From Cytobacillus firmus (lineage in GTDB: Bacteria > Bacillota > Bacilli > Bacillales > Cytobacillaceae), in contig NZ_JAMBOJ010000008.1 of assembly GCF_023715565.1 (NCBI RefSeq), positions 1-64,000 on the forward strand: a stretch of 64,000 nucleotides of DNA, read 5' to 3'. The notes under the pieces are model-generated. The model worked only from the letters and a program-made list of their open reading frames with translations. It searched no databases and was not told the origin of the DNA. Below, in pieces: positions 1-8,703 of this stretch (position 1 is the first letter of the stretch; each line of letters starts with the position of its first letter). Made by a program: the position numbers and the translations under genes.

Positions 1-5
1 TTAAA

Positions 6-122
6 ACGCAAAAAAGCGTCCTCCAGAATGACTCTAATAAACACAGAAAAATGTGTAAAAGAATCGTTCCAAAGAACGCATACGTTTAATAAACATAGCC
101 CGCTAACCAAAGATTGGTTGCT
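6..122 (-). promoter_or_regulatory. Leader RNA copy A (5' hairpin plus intrinsic terminator)
   Basis: On the minus strand a short hairpin (101..121, arms AACCA/TGGTT followed by AGCGG) precedes a long stem that starts GCGTTCTTTGG (about 80 down to 16) and ends in a T run (15..10). The terminator stem pairs over about 20 bp with one mismatch and has an ACACA/TGTGT inner arm. The same architecture recurs at 12.1, 19.7, 54.8 and 56.9 kb. The gene it would control lies left of the window. An intrinsic terminator inside a leader implies attenuation. The resemblance to the Bacillus-plasmid RNA motif is recalled, not tested. Confidence 0.7.
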
Positions 123-199
123 AAAAATAATAAAATAATAAAATGTTACAAATTTATTTTACTATTATTTGGATTTATAGGCAATATTTATTTATTTAT

Positions 200-922
200 T
201 TATTTATTGCTGTCGGATACCTTAAAATCCGTAAATAAAGGCATATGATCACTTAATTTAATCCAATTTTCATGTTTCCCTACTTCCATTTTAATTAGCG
301 ATGGTAGTATATGTGTAGAAGTAAAAATATAATCGATATGAAATGGTCTTGCATATTCTTTTCGAAAATAGTGGGTAGGCTGTGACTCATCACCATGCTC
401 TTCGTTATAAAAATGATGGTATGTACTAGTTATACCCTTACTTTTCAATAGATTGACAACATCCGTGTGCGTACCAACCCTCCTGATATGATCAAAGTTC
501 TTATTGCTATTCCAATCCCCAGCAATAACACAGGGTTCCTTCAACAAAGTGTCATAATATTTTAGGGCTAAATATATTTGACCAATGTAACTTTCAAATT
601 TTGCTTTTGTATTTTGTGACCATACCGCAAAGAGAATAAAATTCCGTTTTCCAGTTACCAACAACGGAATAATATAGCGAAAATCCTTGTTATACAAAGG
701 GTGAAGTTCAATTTTATAATGTTCATTTAATGTAAATATTCCAATCCCCTTATTAACTTTCTCACCAAACCAAAGGAATTGATTAACGTCTTGGAGTTTA
801 GTTTGTCCCCATTTTTCCGGAGATTCGGATTCTGGAATAATTAAAATATCTGCTTGATAGGGTTTTAAGTGTTCCAATTTATCTCTAAAACGCATTGCAG
901 CATTCCAAACAATTAGTTTCAT
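200..922 (-). CDS. Endonuclease/exonuclease/phosphatase (EEP) family protein
   Basis: A 240-aa protein with the EEP-fold signature: an early W-N pair (LIVWNA, residues 3-8), a PES acid motif near residue 30, GDWN near residue 136, HIDYIF near 197 and the terminal SDHMPLF. These motifs form the metal site of DNase I/ExoIII-like phosphodiesterases. The protein has no signal peptide, so it probably acts in the cytoplasm on nucleic acid or a phosphoester. The substrate cannot be told from sequence. The gene stands alone: the next minus-strand gene upstream is about 490 bp away. The family call is secure; the role is not. Confidence 0.85.
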   Translation of the reverse strand: MKLIVWNAAMRFRDKLEHLKPYQADILIIPESESPEKWGQTKLQDVNQFLWFGEKVNKGIGIFTLNEHYKIELHPLYNKDFRYIIPLLVTGKRNFILFAVWSQNTKAKFESYIGQIYLALKYYDTLLKEPCVIAGDWNSNKNFDHIRRVGTHTDVVNLLKSKGITSTYHHFYNEEHGDESQPTHYFRKEYARPFHIDYIFTSTHILPSLIKMEVGKHENWIKLSDHMPLFTDFKVSDSNK

Positions 923-1407
923 CTAGATACTCCTATATAAGTTTTATAGTATTTAAGGGTTGTCAGAGATACTGCAAAAACCAACACCGAAATCATTTGT
1001 TTTTTCTTATACTCATATCCTCCTTTTTCCTATTAATTAACACAATTTAAAATATACCGTGAAATTTGTAGATACTTAGGCCTATATTGATAGATATTCT
1101 CATTTTCGACAATAACATAATCCAACCTCAGCCTGGTTTTAACGTACACTTTGTTTATGAAACCAATGAGAAGTAAGTTTTCAGCGTGGCTCAACTCTAT
1201 TTACAGGTCAAGTGACTCACAAAAAAACATCAAACACATATTTAAGTCAGAAGGAGAATACCAGGCATACAGTCGGTCGCTATGGTCATACAGGTGTACG
1301 AAAACCGGTACAGAAACTCTGTCCGGTTTTTTGTAATTTTCAAAGATAAATAGTGATTCGACTAATCGGCGAAAAGAAAACACCTCTCCAAAGAAAGGTG
1401 TTTTTTA
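923..1407. other. Intergenic stretch with two terminator hairpins
   Basis: No convincing gene. Open frames around 1151..1383 lack a ribosome site and run into terminator hairpins. Two stem-loops are visible: 1301..1333 (ACCGGTACAGA/TCTGTCCGGT then T run, plus-strand polarity) and 1377..1406. The plus-strand terminator suggests an unrecognised or decayed plus-strand transcription unit between about 1080 and 1300. Confidence 0.5.
1377..1406 (-). terminator. Intrinsic terminator of the lipoprotein gene
   Basis: ACACCT/AGGTGT stem with runs of A on the left and T on the right, directly after the stop codon at 1408. It could act in both directions. Confidence 0.75.
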
Positions 1408-2007
1408 TCAGCTGTCCTGTTTTATAAACGACTCCAGTTCATTCACCTTGTCGCCATTCGTTAAGTGTGACACTCCAAAAGAATTCCCTTTGCCGCCCTT
1501 ATTGATGGCAACGTCCAAATCGTTGAGTAATTGTCCCATGTATTGATACGCCGTCTCCATGCTTGCCGGTACGGGTTTCCAATCCTCAGCATTTTCAAGG
1601 TTGTCCTTTTCTTTCCCCGTATCATCGATATGGGCGGTCCGTTCAAATTGATCATGGCTTATTCCAGCTGCAAGCATTCGCAAGTTGGCAAAGTCCTCAT
1701 CGAAACTTTCATTTTTGTCATCAATATAGTGCTGCATATTTTCATAGAGTTCATTGGCTTTTGTATAATAAACAAATCCAACATCTTCTTGCTTTAATTC
1801 ATCAAAACTTTCCTCCGGTGCCCGATTGAACTCCGCCGCCATTTCAGCAATCCATTCTTTTGCTTCCGGAGAAAATTCAACCGTATCATTTTCAACCGCG
1901 GCTGGCTGATCGTCCGTTTTCGTAACCGATTTAGCGTCATTTCCATTACATGCCGTCAACAATCCGGCTGCCAACATACCGACCAATCCGATTTTAATGA
2001 TTTTCAA
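1408..2007 (-). CDS. Predicted lipoprotein, helical, unknown function
   Basis: Read from a TTG start at 2007, preceded by AAAGGGAGGAC at good spacing, giving 199 aa. A longer frame exists but its upstream start has no ribosome site. The N-terminus is a lipoprotein signal: KIIKIG, a hydrophobic core and the lipobox LLTAC, so the mature protein is probably anchored to the outer face of the membrane. The rest is acidic and probably helical, with many EE/DD pairs. It resembles the general pattern of Bacillus lipoproteins of unknown role, but no family was recognised. Divergent from the 2200 gene. Confidence 0.75.
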   Translation of the reverse strand: MKIIKIGLVGMLAAGLLTACNGNDAKSVTKTDDQPAAVENDTVEFSPEAKEWIAEMAAEFNRAPEESFDELKQEDVGFVYYTKANELYENMQHYIDDKNESFDEDFANLRMLAAGISHDQFERTAHIDDTGKEKDNLENAEDWKPVPASMETAYQYMGQLLNDLDVAINKGGKGNSFGVSHLTNGDKVNELESFIKQDS

Positions 2008-2199
2008 TAAAACAGTCCTCCCTTTAACAGAAACCATGACCCGCATTCTTCTAAAATGGATGATGGCAATCTTCTAATATTTCACATATCCATTATATTC
2101 GTCTTTCCAACCATCTACAAGAGTTCTCGCAATGTATTGATCTTAATTATGATATACTTTGTGCGATAGGTTCTCAAAGGTAAGGGAGGGTTAAATCTA

Positions 2200-2739
2200 A
2201 TGATCAAACGTAATAAGATGGCCATCATTGGCCTTGGTGTCAGCTTATTCCTTCTGCTCATACAATTGGTGATGGATACAAAGGGTATTTACTTTCAACT
2301 AGGGCCGCCATCCAAAGGCATCGGGCATCATACCATAAGCGCCTTGCTCATTATTGCAGCCGTCATTTCAGCTGTATATATGTTAACGGATAAAGGGATG
2401 AAATGGTTGGCGATAGGGGTTGGGATCTTTTTCATCTTAGTGACTAGCGCACCGAATCTGCTCATGGAAACCAAATACACCACGTTCTCCTCACCCGATC
2501 AAAGCGAAAAATTTGTGGTGATCGAAAAAGGGTATGTCAAACTTTACCAGATTTCCAATACAGGCTTATTCATGACCGCTTTGACCAAGACCAGGCTCGA
2601 TGTCGATCGGGAATACAAACCATTTTCGGAAGGGACCTATGAATTGGAATGGGAGTCACCCAATACATTAATCGTCCATTATGCTTTTAATTATAAGCAT
2701 CAGTTTAAAACGATTGAATTGCAATACCAAAACGATTAA
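2200..2739 (+). CDS. Predicted membrane protein, unknown function
   Basis: A 179-aa protein with ATG start after GGGAGGGTTAAATCTA. Three hydrophobic segments lie near residues 7-27, 43-62 and 67-88. A soluble C-terminal half follows (about 95-179) that looks beta-rich (SEKFVVIEKGYVKLY) and probably faces outside. No catalytic motif. The fold of a small lipid-anchored sensor domain is possible but unproven. Its 3' flank is the left boundary of the inverted-repeat element, so the gene was probably originally convergent with the gene ending at 5987. Confidence 0.7.
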   Translation: MIKRNKMAIIGLGVSLFLLLIQLVMDTKGIYFQLGPPSKGIGHHTISALLIIAAVISAVYMLTDKGMKWLAIGVGIFFILVTSAPNLLMETKYTTFSSPDQSEKFVVIEKGYVKLYQISNTGLFMTALTKTRLDVDREYKPFSEGTYELEWESPNTLIVHYAFNYKHQFKTIELQYQND

Positions 2740-2762
2740 CTCGACGCCAAATTCAAAGAAGA

Positions 2763-2812
2763 AAGGCTAACCGCCATATGGTAAGTAGTTCAGTTATTGT
2801 GGAGAAACATTA
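2763..2812 (+). repeat. Left inverted repeat of the IS-like element
   Basis: About 50 bp, matching the reverse complement of 5922..5973 with a handful of substitutions and a single-base indel. It contains the palindrome CCATATGG, which could be a transposase recognition core. Confidence 0.75.
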
Positions 2813-2831
2813 GAAATAGCATATCAATTTT

Positions 2832-2862
2832 AAGACCAAATCGCATAGTGATTTGGTCTTTT
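2832..2862 (+). terminator. Terminator-like hairpin just inside the left end
   Basis: AAGACCAAATC/GATTTGGTCTT with a short T run. A terminator inside the left end would block outside transcription from entering the transposase gene, a common protective layout in insertion sequences. Confidence 0.65.
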
Positions 2863-3033
2863 ACCTTTGTTGTTATATTAGTATTTTCGGTGAAAATAGG
2901 TATAAAATCGCAGTCAAAAACGCATACTAAATAACAGAGTGACAATAACTATTGTCAACGTAAAAAATATGATACTAAAATAGGTGTTATTTACTATGCT
3001 AATTCTACTACCTATTTAAAAGGAGTGAAAATC

Positions 3034-3285
3034 GTGCAATTCATCAAACCTAAGAATAATAATGCTGATAAAGTGGATTGGCTAATATCTGAACAAGTCC
3101 GAGAAATAGTAAAGAATTATGCGGAATACTGCGAATACAGTGAGAGCGAAGTAGTTGATATGTTCTTAAAAAACCTTCTCAAAGATGAAGAGTTTCTTAA
3201 ATGGGTTGATGGCATTCGGAACAATAAAAGAATGATGAGGAAAATGGGATTAGAGGATGCAATGGAGGGACAAAAACTTGGCTAA
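3034..3285 (+). CDS. Small accessory protein of the IS-like element
   Basis: The start is GTG at 3034, eight bases after AAAGGAG; an in-frame GTG at 3025 abuts the ribosome site and is unlikely. The product has 83 aa. It is basic and helical with a central segment (SEQVREIVKNYAEYCEYSES) that looks like a small helical DNA-binding or adaptor domain, perhaps ribbon-helix-helix-like. The end overlaps the start of the 650-aa gene, indicating translational coupling and a joint role in transposition. No named family recognised. Confidence 0.6.
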   Translation: MQFIKPKNNNADKVDWLISEQVREIVKNYAEYCEYSESEVVDMFLKNLLKDEEFLKWVDGIRNNKRMMRKMGLEDAMEGQKLG

Positions 3286-5230
3286 ATTACAACGATTAGC
3301 AACAAAAGAAGATGGCATCGTTGTCGTTCATAATCCTGTAAGTGACGAGGAATTAAAAGATAGAAAGGAACAATACAAAGTATTATCCGATAAACAATTT
3401 GCATTTCGCTATAATAATATGTTGTTTCTGCCCATTGAATTTACTTGGAATGGAAATACACATAAAATCCAATACAACTTCTGCACGAACCCTTTCTGTA
3501 AATGGTGCGGCAAAGAACAAGTGAAGTTTGATACAGTCAAAGGGAAGCCTTCTCGTTATAAATTAGAGGGTGGCGGAAAGAACAGTCAAAAGAAATTGCG
3601 ATGTAATCCTGACCCTATTAACCCGACAATAGGTATGACGTTGAATTGTAGTCCTATGACTGTTTCAAATTGGTCAGTTGCCGAAGAAATTTCGAGGCTT
3701 GTTCGTATTAACCAGACCAAAGATGTTGAGCCAGAATATACCTTCCATAAGGATATTTGTGTAGTTGGACACCTAACGCCTTTTGATACACCAGATGAAT
3801 TCTATAAACAAGGAAAAACACTGAATAATGCTCAACGATGGCAATGTAAAGTGTGTAAGAAAAAAACAAGTATTCTTCCAAACAAGCGTCAGTCCACCAC
3901 CTATCGTCAAAAGAAGAATGATATTCTTCCGATGTTTGCTAAATTACTATTAAACAAAATGCCAATCAGTCGAACTTGCGATATTTTAGAAATCGGTGTC
4001 GGCACTTACTATCATAAATTAGAATGGTTGTACCGTTGTTGCTTAGAGTTCTTAGAAAAATATGAGACTGTTCCTCTGACCAATAAGACATTTAAAGAAA
4101 TGTGGCTAAATACCGATAAAATGCACTACAACCTAAATAATGTTCGTAAGAAAGGTCAAGGTGGTCAAAAGTATTCTGGTTTAGAAGATAGCCAAGTACA
4201 GACCTATGTAGTTGTATCGTCTGATACAATCTCACGATACGTTTTTAGGTCAGATGTGGCGTATGATTGGGAAATGTCGGTTGAGGATTTAAAATACGAT
4301 ACTGCGGTTTATAAAGAAGACCATTTGAACGATTTCAGCAAAAAGAATAACCGCTTGGACTTTTCCTATTACCCACAAGAACCAACCCAGAATGACACTC
4401 AAATGCCGCACGAATACCGAGCTGAATTAAATGAATTCCATAAGAGAATGCAGTATGTTGATGGGCTTCACGTTAATCCCACTTACACGACTATGGCACA
4501 CTATTGGCTGATTAAACAAATGGTAAAGTCTAATGAATGGAGAATGATTAGCGATAATGATGCTTCCATAATGACTGCATTTTTTAGAGTGTTCTCAAAA
4601 GAAGTAAGAATGTCTGATGCACACCACTTCCTTTGTTTACTTGATAAGAACAAAAGCAGAAAACAATGTTTAGAAGAGTTTGATGATGCAAAATCAGATT
4701 TATTGGATTGGGGATTTCATAGAGGATACGAAACGAAGAACTTGTGTAAATTAGCCTATTCATATTTAAAAGAAGTATTTGAAACGCATCAGTTTCACAA
4801 CGTAATCAAAACATCAACTCACTCTTACAATGATTGGGGTAAAAACCCAATAACACATCCATTAGCATCAAGAGATAAAGGTTTTCATAGAGTAGATTGC
4901 ACAACTGATTTATCTTCTCTCGAACCGAAAGAAATTGCGAAACTTATAATGAATGTGAATGATAATGCCACAAATAGTTTTATCCAACAAATTCGGAGAA
5001 GATTATCTATCCTCGAAAGACCTTTGATGACTGCAAGAGGCGATGGGAAAAGTTATATTTATGCTAACTTTAATCCGAAGTATGCTCAATATGCCTTAAC
5101 TATTCTAAGAACATTCTACAACTTTTGCGAAACCTATAAATCAGCCGATGGTAAGGAACTTACTCCTGCTCAAAGGTTAGGAATTACAGATAAAGTGTTT
5201 GATTTGAAAGATATAATATATCTAAGGTAG
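3278..5230 (+). CDS. Transposase-like protein with zinc ribbons (unusual family)
   Basis: TTG start at 3278 after GGAGGG (8 bases), overlapping the upstream stop; 650 aa. The N-terminal part has two Cys4 clusters, FCTNPFCKWCG (about 70-80) and WQCKVC (about 190), typical of zinc ribbons in IS1/IS1595-like transposases. Next comes a helix-turn-helix-like stretch (MPISRTCDILEIGVGTYYHK). An RNase-H-like core is suggested by MWLNTDKMHYNL (first Asp) and WRMISDNDASIM (second Asp), with the catalytic Glu not assigned. It sits between ~50 bp inverted repeats. Much larger than usual for those IS groups; the family is not identified, so 'transposase' is inference. Confidence 0.6.
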   Translation: MAKLQRLATKEDGIVVVHNPVSDEELKDRKEQYKVLSDKQFAFRYNNMLFLPIEFTWNGNTHKIQYNFCTNPFCKWCGKEQVKFDTVKGKPSRYKLEGGGKNSQKKLRCNPDPINPTIGMTLNCSPMTVSNWSVAEEISRLVRINQTKDVEPEYTFHKDICVVGHLTPFDTPDEFYKQGKTLNNAQRWQCKVCKKKTSILPNKRQSTTYRQKKNDILPMFAKLLLNKMPISRTCDILEIGVGTYYHKLEWLYRCCLEFLEKYETVPLTNKTFKEMWLNTDKMHYNLNNVRKKGQGGQKYSGLEDSQVQTYVVVSSDTISRYVFRSDVAYDWEMSVEDLKYDTAVYKEDHLNDFSKKNNRLDFSYYPQEPTQNDTQMPHEYRAELNEFHKRMQYVDGLHVNPTYTTMAHYWLIKQMVKSNEWRMISDNDASIMTAFFRVFSKEVRMSDAHHFLCLLDKNKSRKQCLEEFDDAKSDLLDWGFHRGYETKNLCKLAYSYLKEVFETHQFHNVIKTSTHSYNDWGKNPITHPLASRDKGFHRVDCTTDLSSLEPKEIAKLIMNVNDNATNSFIQQIRRRLSILERPLMTARGDGKSYIYANFNPKYAQYALTILRTFYNFCETYKSADGKELTPAQRLGITDKVFDLKDIIYLR

Positions 5231-5260
5231 TTCACTTAATATTAAGTGAACTTATTTTTT
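5229..5260 (+). terminator. Terminator after the transposase-like gene
   Basis: GTTCACTTAAT/ATTAAGTGAAC perfect stem followed by TTATTTTTTG, immediately after the stop at 5230. Confidence 0.8.
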
Positions 5261-5346
5261 GAAAGGAAATGGAAATTTTATGCTAAAATAAATATATAAA
5301 TTACGAATGACTAAAATGGATTTACGAAAATGAAGGGGGAAGTTCT

Positions 5347-5796
5347 TTGAGAAAAAAACTATTGATGTTGATTGTGTTTAGTATTGTTTTAGTAATGGCT
5401 GCTTGCAAATCGGAAGAAACAATTAAAGAAGAAAAATGGGAAGATAATAGCCCAACTTTTACTAATGAGTATGGCGAAATGTTTGGAAAAGAAGGTAGTA
5501 TTGGAATAATTGGTTCTAAAACTGTTACAGAAAATGGGCAAAAGTGGATGTGGCATTTTTGGGGAACCGAAAATATATCATACAAAGAATGGGAAGTAAA
5601 AGCCTTTAAACAAGGCGAAGAAGAAGCGATAAATCCAATAACATTCAAAGATGAACAATTAACCCCTCGTGGTGATGTCATAAACGGACACTCTCGTTCA
5701 GCAGTATTATTTCCTTCATCGGGACTATGGAAGTTAAAGGTTTATATTGATGGAGAATATTTCGATGAAATTATTGTAGATATTACTCAGGAATGA
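5347..5796 (+). CDS. Predicted lipoprotein, passenger of the IS-like element
   Basis: TTG start at 5347 behind GGGGGA; 149 aa. The N-terminus has basic residues, a hydrophobic core and the lipobox VMAAC, so the mature protein is membrane-anchored outside. The remaining domain (about 25-149) has beta-rich character (WMWHFWG, GLWKLKVYIDGEYF) and resembles small extracellular Bacillus lipoproteins of the DUF4871 type, an assignment made from memory of the pattern. It lies inside the inverted repeats, so it travels with the element. A terminator follows at 5820. Confidence 0.7.
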   Translation: MRKKLLMLIVFSIVLVMAACKSEETIKEEKWEDNSPTFTNEYGEMFGKEGSIGIIGSKTVTENGQKWMWHFWGTENISYKEWEVKAFKQGEEEAINPITFKDEQLTPRGDVINGHSRSAVLFPSSGLWKLKVYIDGEYFDEIIVDITQE

Positions 5797-5819
5797 TAAG
5801 AACAGAGGTTATACGATGA

Positions 5820-5851
5820 AAAACGCTTGGAGAAAATCCAAGCGTTTTTAT
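5820..5851 (+). terminator. Terminator after the passenger lipoprotein
   Basis: AAACGCTTGGA/TCCAAGCGTTT with T run, 24 bp past the stop codon. Confidence 0.8.
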
Positions 5852-5921
5852 GTGCAAAATCAACTGTTAAATATATTGTTAATTACATTACTTTTTGTAA
5901 TGCGAAAAGCACTGTGATTTT

Positions 5922-5973
5922 TAATTTTCTCCACATTAACTGAACTACTTAGCCATATGGTGGTTAGCCTTTT
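5922..5973 (-). repeat. Right inverted repeat of the IS-like element
   Basis: Reverse-complement partner of 2763..2812 with the same CCATATGG core. Its outer edge is 14 bp from the stop codon of the DUF1906 gene, so the insertion left that gene intact. Confidence 0.75.
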
Positions 5974-5986
5974 TGATTCGAGAACT

Positions 5987-8296
5987 CTATTCTTCGTTTG
6001 ATAGCCGAACAAGGATGTCCTTGAAGGCCCTGGCGACTTCTTCTCCTTGCTCAATCGAATAACCAGGAGTTTCGAATGCAAACATGAAAAGCCTTCGAAT
6101 CTCCAACATACCCGCCTCATCCGATGTCAGTACGTACGTGCTTTGAGATTGCACTAAATTAGGGTCTCCCGAGAATCGGCTTTCAAAGAACAGACTGAAC
6201 CGTACTTTATATCTATCTTCATAGTAATGTCGCAATAAACTATTTATTGGTTGTGGGATATTGAGTAGCATATTTCCGATGTTCACCGCATCCACATCCC
6301 CTATAAAATCGGTCATTGAAAACCTACTCTTGGTTTCATCGAGATGCCCAATTAGGTGTAATGCTGCGTCATAAGCTGAGTCGAAACCCTCTGCAACCGC
6401 AGATGTCCCAGCAGCGTCAACCAAATCCCCGGCCCAACCAGCAAAATCCACAATGGCCTTATTGATCGTTCCATGATGTAAAACACTATTCAGGGTGGCT
6501 GCTAAATGATAAACACCTATATCGACCTTAAATTTTGGATCGTAGATTTCATTAATGGTTGGGTTATATAATTGACTATCTACCTTAGCCATAAATTCGT
6601 CATCCAAAAAACCAGCTGCCATATTCCAAAGAGATCCAAAATAACGCTTTCCTCTCAGATATTGGCATACGAGTATATTTGCCTCTGGAATATCCCCACC
6701 CGTGTGATCAAACGCAATATCATAGATTTTATCCACTAAATCAAAGAATACGTGGTTCGACATGTCTGGATTGTCAGGGTATTGAGCTTGAGGGTCTACT
6801 TTGCTTTCCCCATTGTATCTGCCAGACTTGATATTGTTGTCAATTTCGATTTGGCCAGTACCAGAACCGATCGAAATAGTGGAAATTTGGTCAAAAGCCC
6901 AGTTCCCAGGGAGAGGGTAACCAAGGTTACCACTATATCCAGTGGACATGCCGCTCACAAAACTTGTTGTGGCCAACCCTTGCGCAGAAACTCGGATACA
7001 AACCGCTCTTGGCCCGTAAACCCCGATTTTATAAATACCCCCAAGATTACTCATTCTCTCGTTCACCCCAATAAAATAAGGAATGATATTCTCTGTTATT
7101 TCGTGACCAAGGACGTCAAAATCCACAGCAAAATAAATGGTTGTACCCTTCAAGAAGCCATACTCCCTGGCGGCATTCAACGCCGCCTGAGCGTCAATGC
7201 GACCTTGTTGAAGACTGAAATAGTCCAAATAACTCCCGATTGTCTGATAGATTGGGAAGACAGTCAATCCAGCGTTGAAGATGTTCTGCAGCTCACCAGG
7301 TTGAATTTTTTTATTCAACGAGGAATTAGGCACATTCGTTAAGTAACGCCCCACTGTCTGATACCCTGCCGCTTTCAGTGCTTGAGCCCGCGCAGGGGTA
7401 ATCATGGTTACACAATCACAAGCCGTCCCTTTTCTAGTTGAATCCCCGGTACTCACTAAAGCGGAAAGCCATGTTTGCTTTCCAGTGACACCATCAGCAG
7501 GCAACATGCAAAAACTTTGAAAACTCAGTACGGCTTGTCTGACGGCACTGTCGTAAATCCCGCTAAAGGCTCCAGGGTCAAACCCGTTCACATAGAGGGC
7601 ATATTGGAGCAACTTAACAAAGTTGCCACTGCTACCTAAACTTAATGTCGGCAATCGGTCCCTGGTCGTCGGGCCCACGCTGCCTGTTTGAAGGCTTGGC
7701 TCAATCCCTTCTTCTGTTTGAATGCCATAGATCAACGCTCTATTCGTTCCTCTTTGATAATGGCCGTCACATGGCTGCACGCCGGATGTTGTATAATATT
7801 TGTTATTCAATTCCTGCTGCATTTGCCGAATTCTAGGATCGCCGCCGATTGTCAGAACATAGGCATCCATGGTCAGGAACGCTTTAAACACGTAATCATA
7901 TACTTTTCCGTTACGAACGGGCAATCCCGCATCGGTTTGCAGTCGAATCACGGCATTCTTTAAGTTCTCATCAAAAATTCCATGGAAGCGGCCTGGATCA
8001 TAACCTTTGCAATAACAAGCCCCTTGTAGGATTTGAACGATATTTTTCCCTTTCGTCGTTTCGGGTACTTTCCCAAATTCCATTTCACCCCAAGCCTTAT
8101 AAGCGGAACTTGTACCAGGTCCAAAATTGTCGGCCGGGGTTCCAATCCCCAATTCAATCTGCAGGGCACGCGTGAGGGCATATACCGTTGACCACCCTGT
8201 TTTTCCGTTTTCCGGAGCTGGCACATAACCGTTTCGTCCTCCATATGTGCTGTTGACCCATTCTTGAACCATTAAGACCATTAAATCCATATCCAA
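5987..8296 (-). CDS. DUF1906 glycoside-hydrolase-like protein with peptidoglycan-binding domains
   Basis: A 769-aa protein. The first ~290 residues hold repeated peptidoglycan-binding-like modules; the clearest is LGSSGNFVKLLQYALYVNGF...GVTGKQTW near 215-280. Residues about 290-495 form a DUF1906 (Rv2525c-like) TIM-barrel domain: TPARAQALKAAGYQTVGRYL, then IYFAVDFDV, GVYGPR and WAFDQIS. The C-terminal ~270 residues are unassigned. No classical signal peptide is present, so the export route is unclear. It lies immediately downstream of rsoA and sigO and is a probable target of that sigma pair. A perfect 8-bp-arm inverted repeat occurs in its upstream region. Confidence 0.85.
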   Translation of the reverse strand: MDMDLMVLMVQEWVNSTYGGRNGYVPAPENGKTGWSTVYALTRALQIELGIGTPADNFGPGTSSAYKAWGEMEFGKVPETTKGKNIVQILQGACYCKGYDPGRFHGIFDENLKNAVIRLQTDAGLPVRNGKVYDYVFKAFLTMDAYVLTIGGDPRIRQMQQELNNKYYTTSGVQPCDGHYQRGTNRALIYGIQTEEGIEPSLQTGSVGPTTRDRLPTLSLGSSGNFVKLLQYALYVNGFDPGAFSGIYDSAVRQAVLSFQSFCMLPADGVTGKQTWLSALVSTGDSTRKGTACDCVTMITPARAQALKAAGYQTVGRYLTNVPNSSLNKKIQPGELQNIFNAGLTVFPIYQTIGSYLDYFSLQQGRIDAQAALNAAREYGFLKGTTIYFAVDFDVLGHEITENIIPYFIGVNERMSNLGGIYKIGVYGPRAVCIRVSAQGLATTSFVSGMSTGYSGNLGYPLPGNWAFDQISTISIGSGTGQIEIDNNIKSGRYNGESKVDPQAQYPDNPDMSNHVFFDLVDKIYDIAFDHTGGDIPEANILVCQYLRGKRYFGSLWNMAAGFLDDEFMAKVDSQLYNPTINEIYDPKFKVDIGVYHLAATLNSVLHHGTINKAIVDFAGWAGDLVDAAGTSAVAEGFDSAYDAALHLIGHLDETKSRFSMTDFIGDVDAVNIGNMLLNIPQPINSLLRHYYEDRYKVRFSLFFESRFSGDPNLVQSQSTYVLTSDEAGMLEIRRLFMFAFETPGYSIEQGEEVARAFKDILVRLSNEE

Positions 8297-8326
8297 ACAC
8301 TCCTTCGTTTTAGTTTGTACTTACTC

Positions 8327-8363
8327 ATAGGAACTTCGGGGAAGCGTTCCCCACGTTCCTATG
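8327..8363. repeat. Inverted repeat upstream of the DUF1906 gene
   Basis: ATAGGAAC and GTTCCTAT flank an inner GGGGAA/TTCCCC pair. There is no T run, so it is not an obvious terminator. It lies between rsoA (ends 8452) and the 8296 start and may be an operator, an mRNA stabiliser or a processing site. Confidence 0.6.
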
Positions 8364-8451
8364 AATAGCTACTTAATAGAGAAAGACTCACATGGTTAAA
8401 TACAACCCGTTTACACAATTTTTTTCCCGTCCCCCAAATCTCATGTATGAT

Positions 8452-8703
8452 TCATCGCTGCGCAACGTCTCGTTCTTTGAGTTGCTCCATCATTTGAAAA
8501 TAGCCTGGAGTGTTTTCCACATCAAAATTTTTTATACAAAGTAACAATTTCATTTTGATCTCTTGCGATAAATCTTCCCTATCCTGATGGTTGGTTTGGT
8601 TCAGGGAAGATAGAATTTTCGGGGAAAACATCTCGATAACCCTATTCATTGATTGAACATCCGTCTTGGATCGTTTTACAAGCGTATATAAACTATCTCT
8701 CAT
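8452..8703 (-). CDS. rsoA: RsoA-like co-sigma factor
   Basis: An 83-aa protein resembling Bacillus subtilis RsoA (YvrHa). RsoA supplies a sigma region-2-like element and works with SigO to direct RNA polymerase to oxdC-type promoters. The middle, EDLSQEIKMKLLLCIKNFD, fits sigma region 2 (core binding and -10 recognition). The ATG overlaps the sigO stop in an ATGA junction, so the two are translated together, matching the two-part sigma arrangement. Named from size, composition and context; no alignment was run. Confidence 0.75.
   Translation of the reverse strand: MRDSLYTLVKRSKTDVQSMNRVIEMFSPKILSSLNQTNHQDREDLSQEIKMKLLLCIKNFDVENTPGYFQMMEQLKERDVAQR

Larger units (their letters stand above)
2763..5973. 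mobile_element. IS-like element with ~50 bp inverted repeats and a lipoprotein passenger
   Basis: The ends are near-identical inverted repeats (2763..2812 and 5922..5973) with the shared core GGCTAACC.CCATATGG, then AAGTAGTTCAGTTA. Between them are a small ORF, a 650-aa zinc-ribbon transposase-like protein and a lipoprotein, all on the plus strand, each followed by terminator hairpins. The element separates two convergent genes, its right end lying about 14 bp from the stop at 5987. No target-site duplication is evident by eye. The element call rests on the repeats and on the transposase-like protein. Confidence 0.65.

Noticed and set aside
1151-1383. Open frames on both strands around 1.2 kb
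   Set aside because: No ribosome site, and they read into terminator hairpins.
6752-7963. Plus-strand ORFs inside the DUF1906 gene
   Set aside because: Shadows of a long coding gene on the minus strand.
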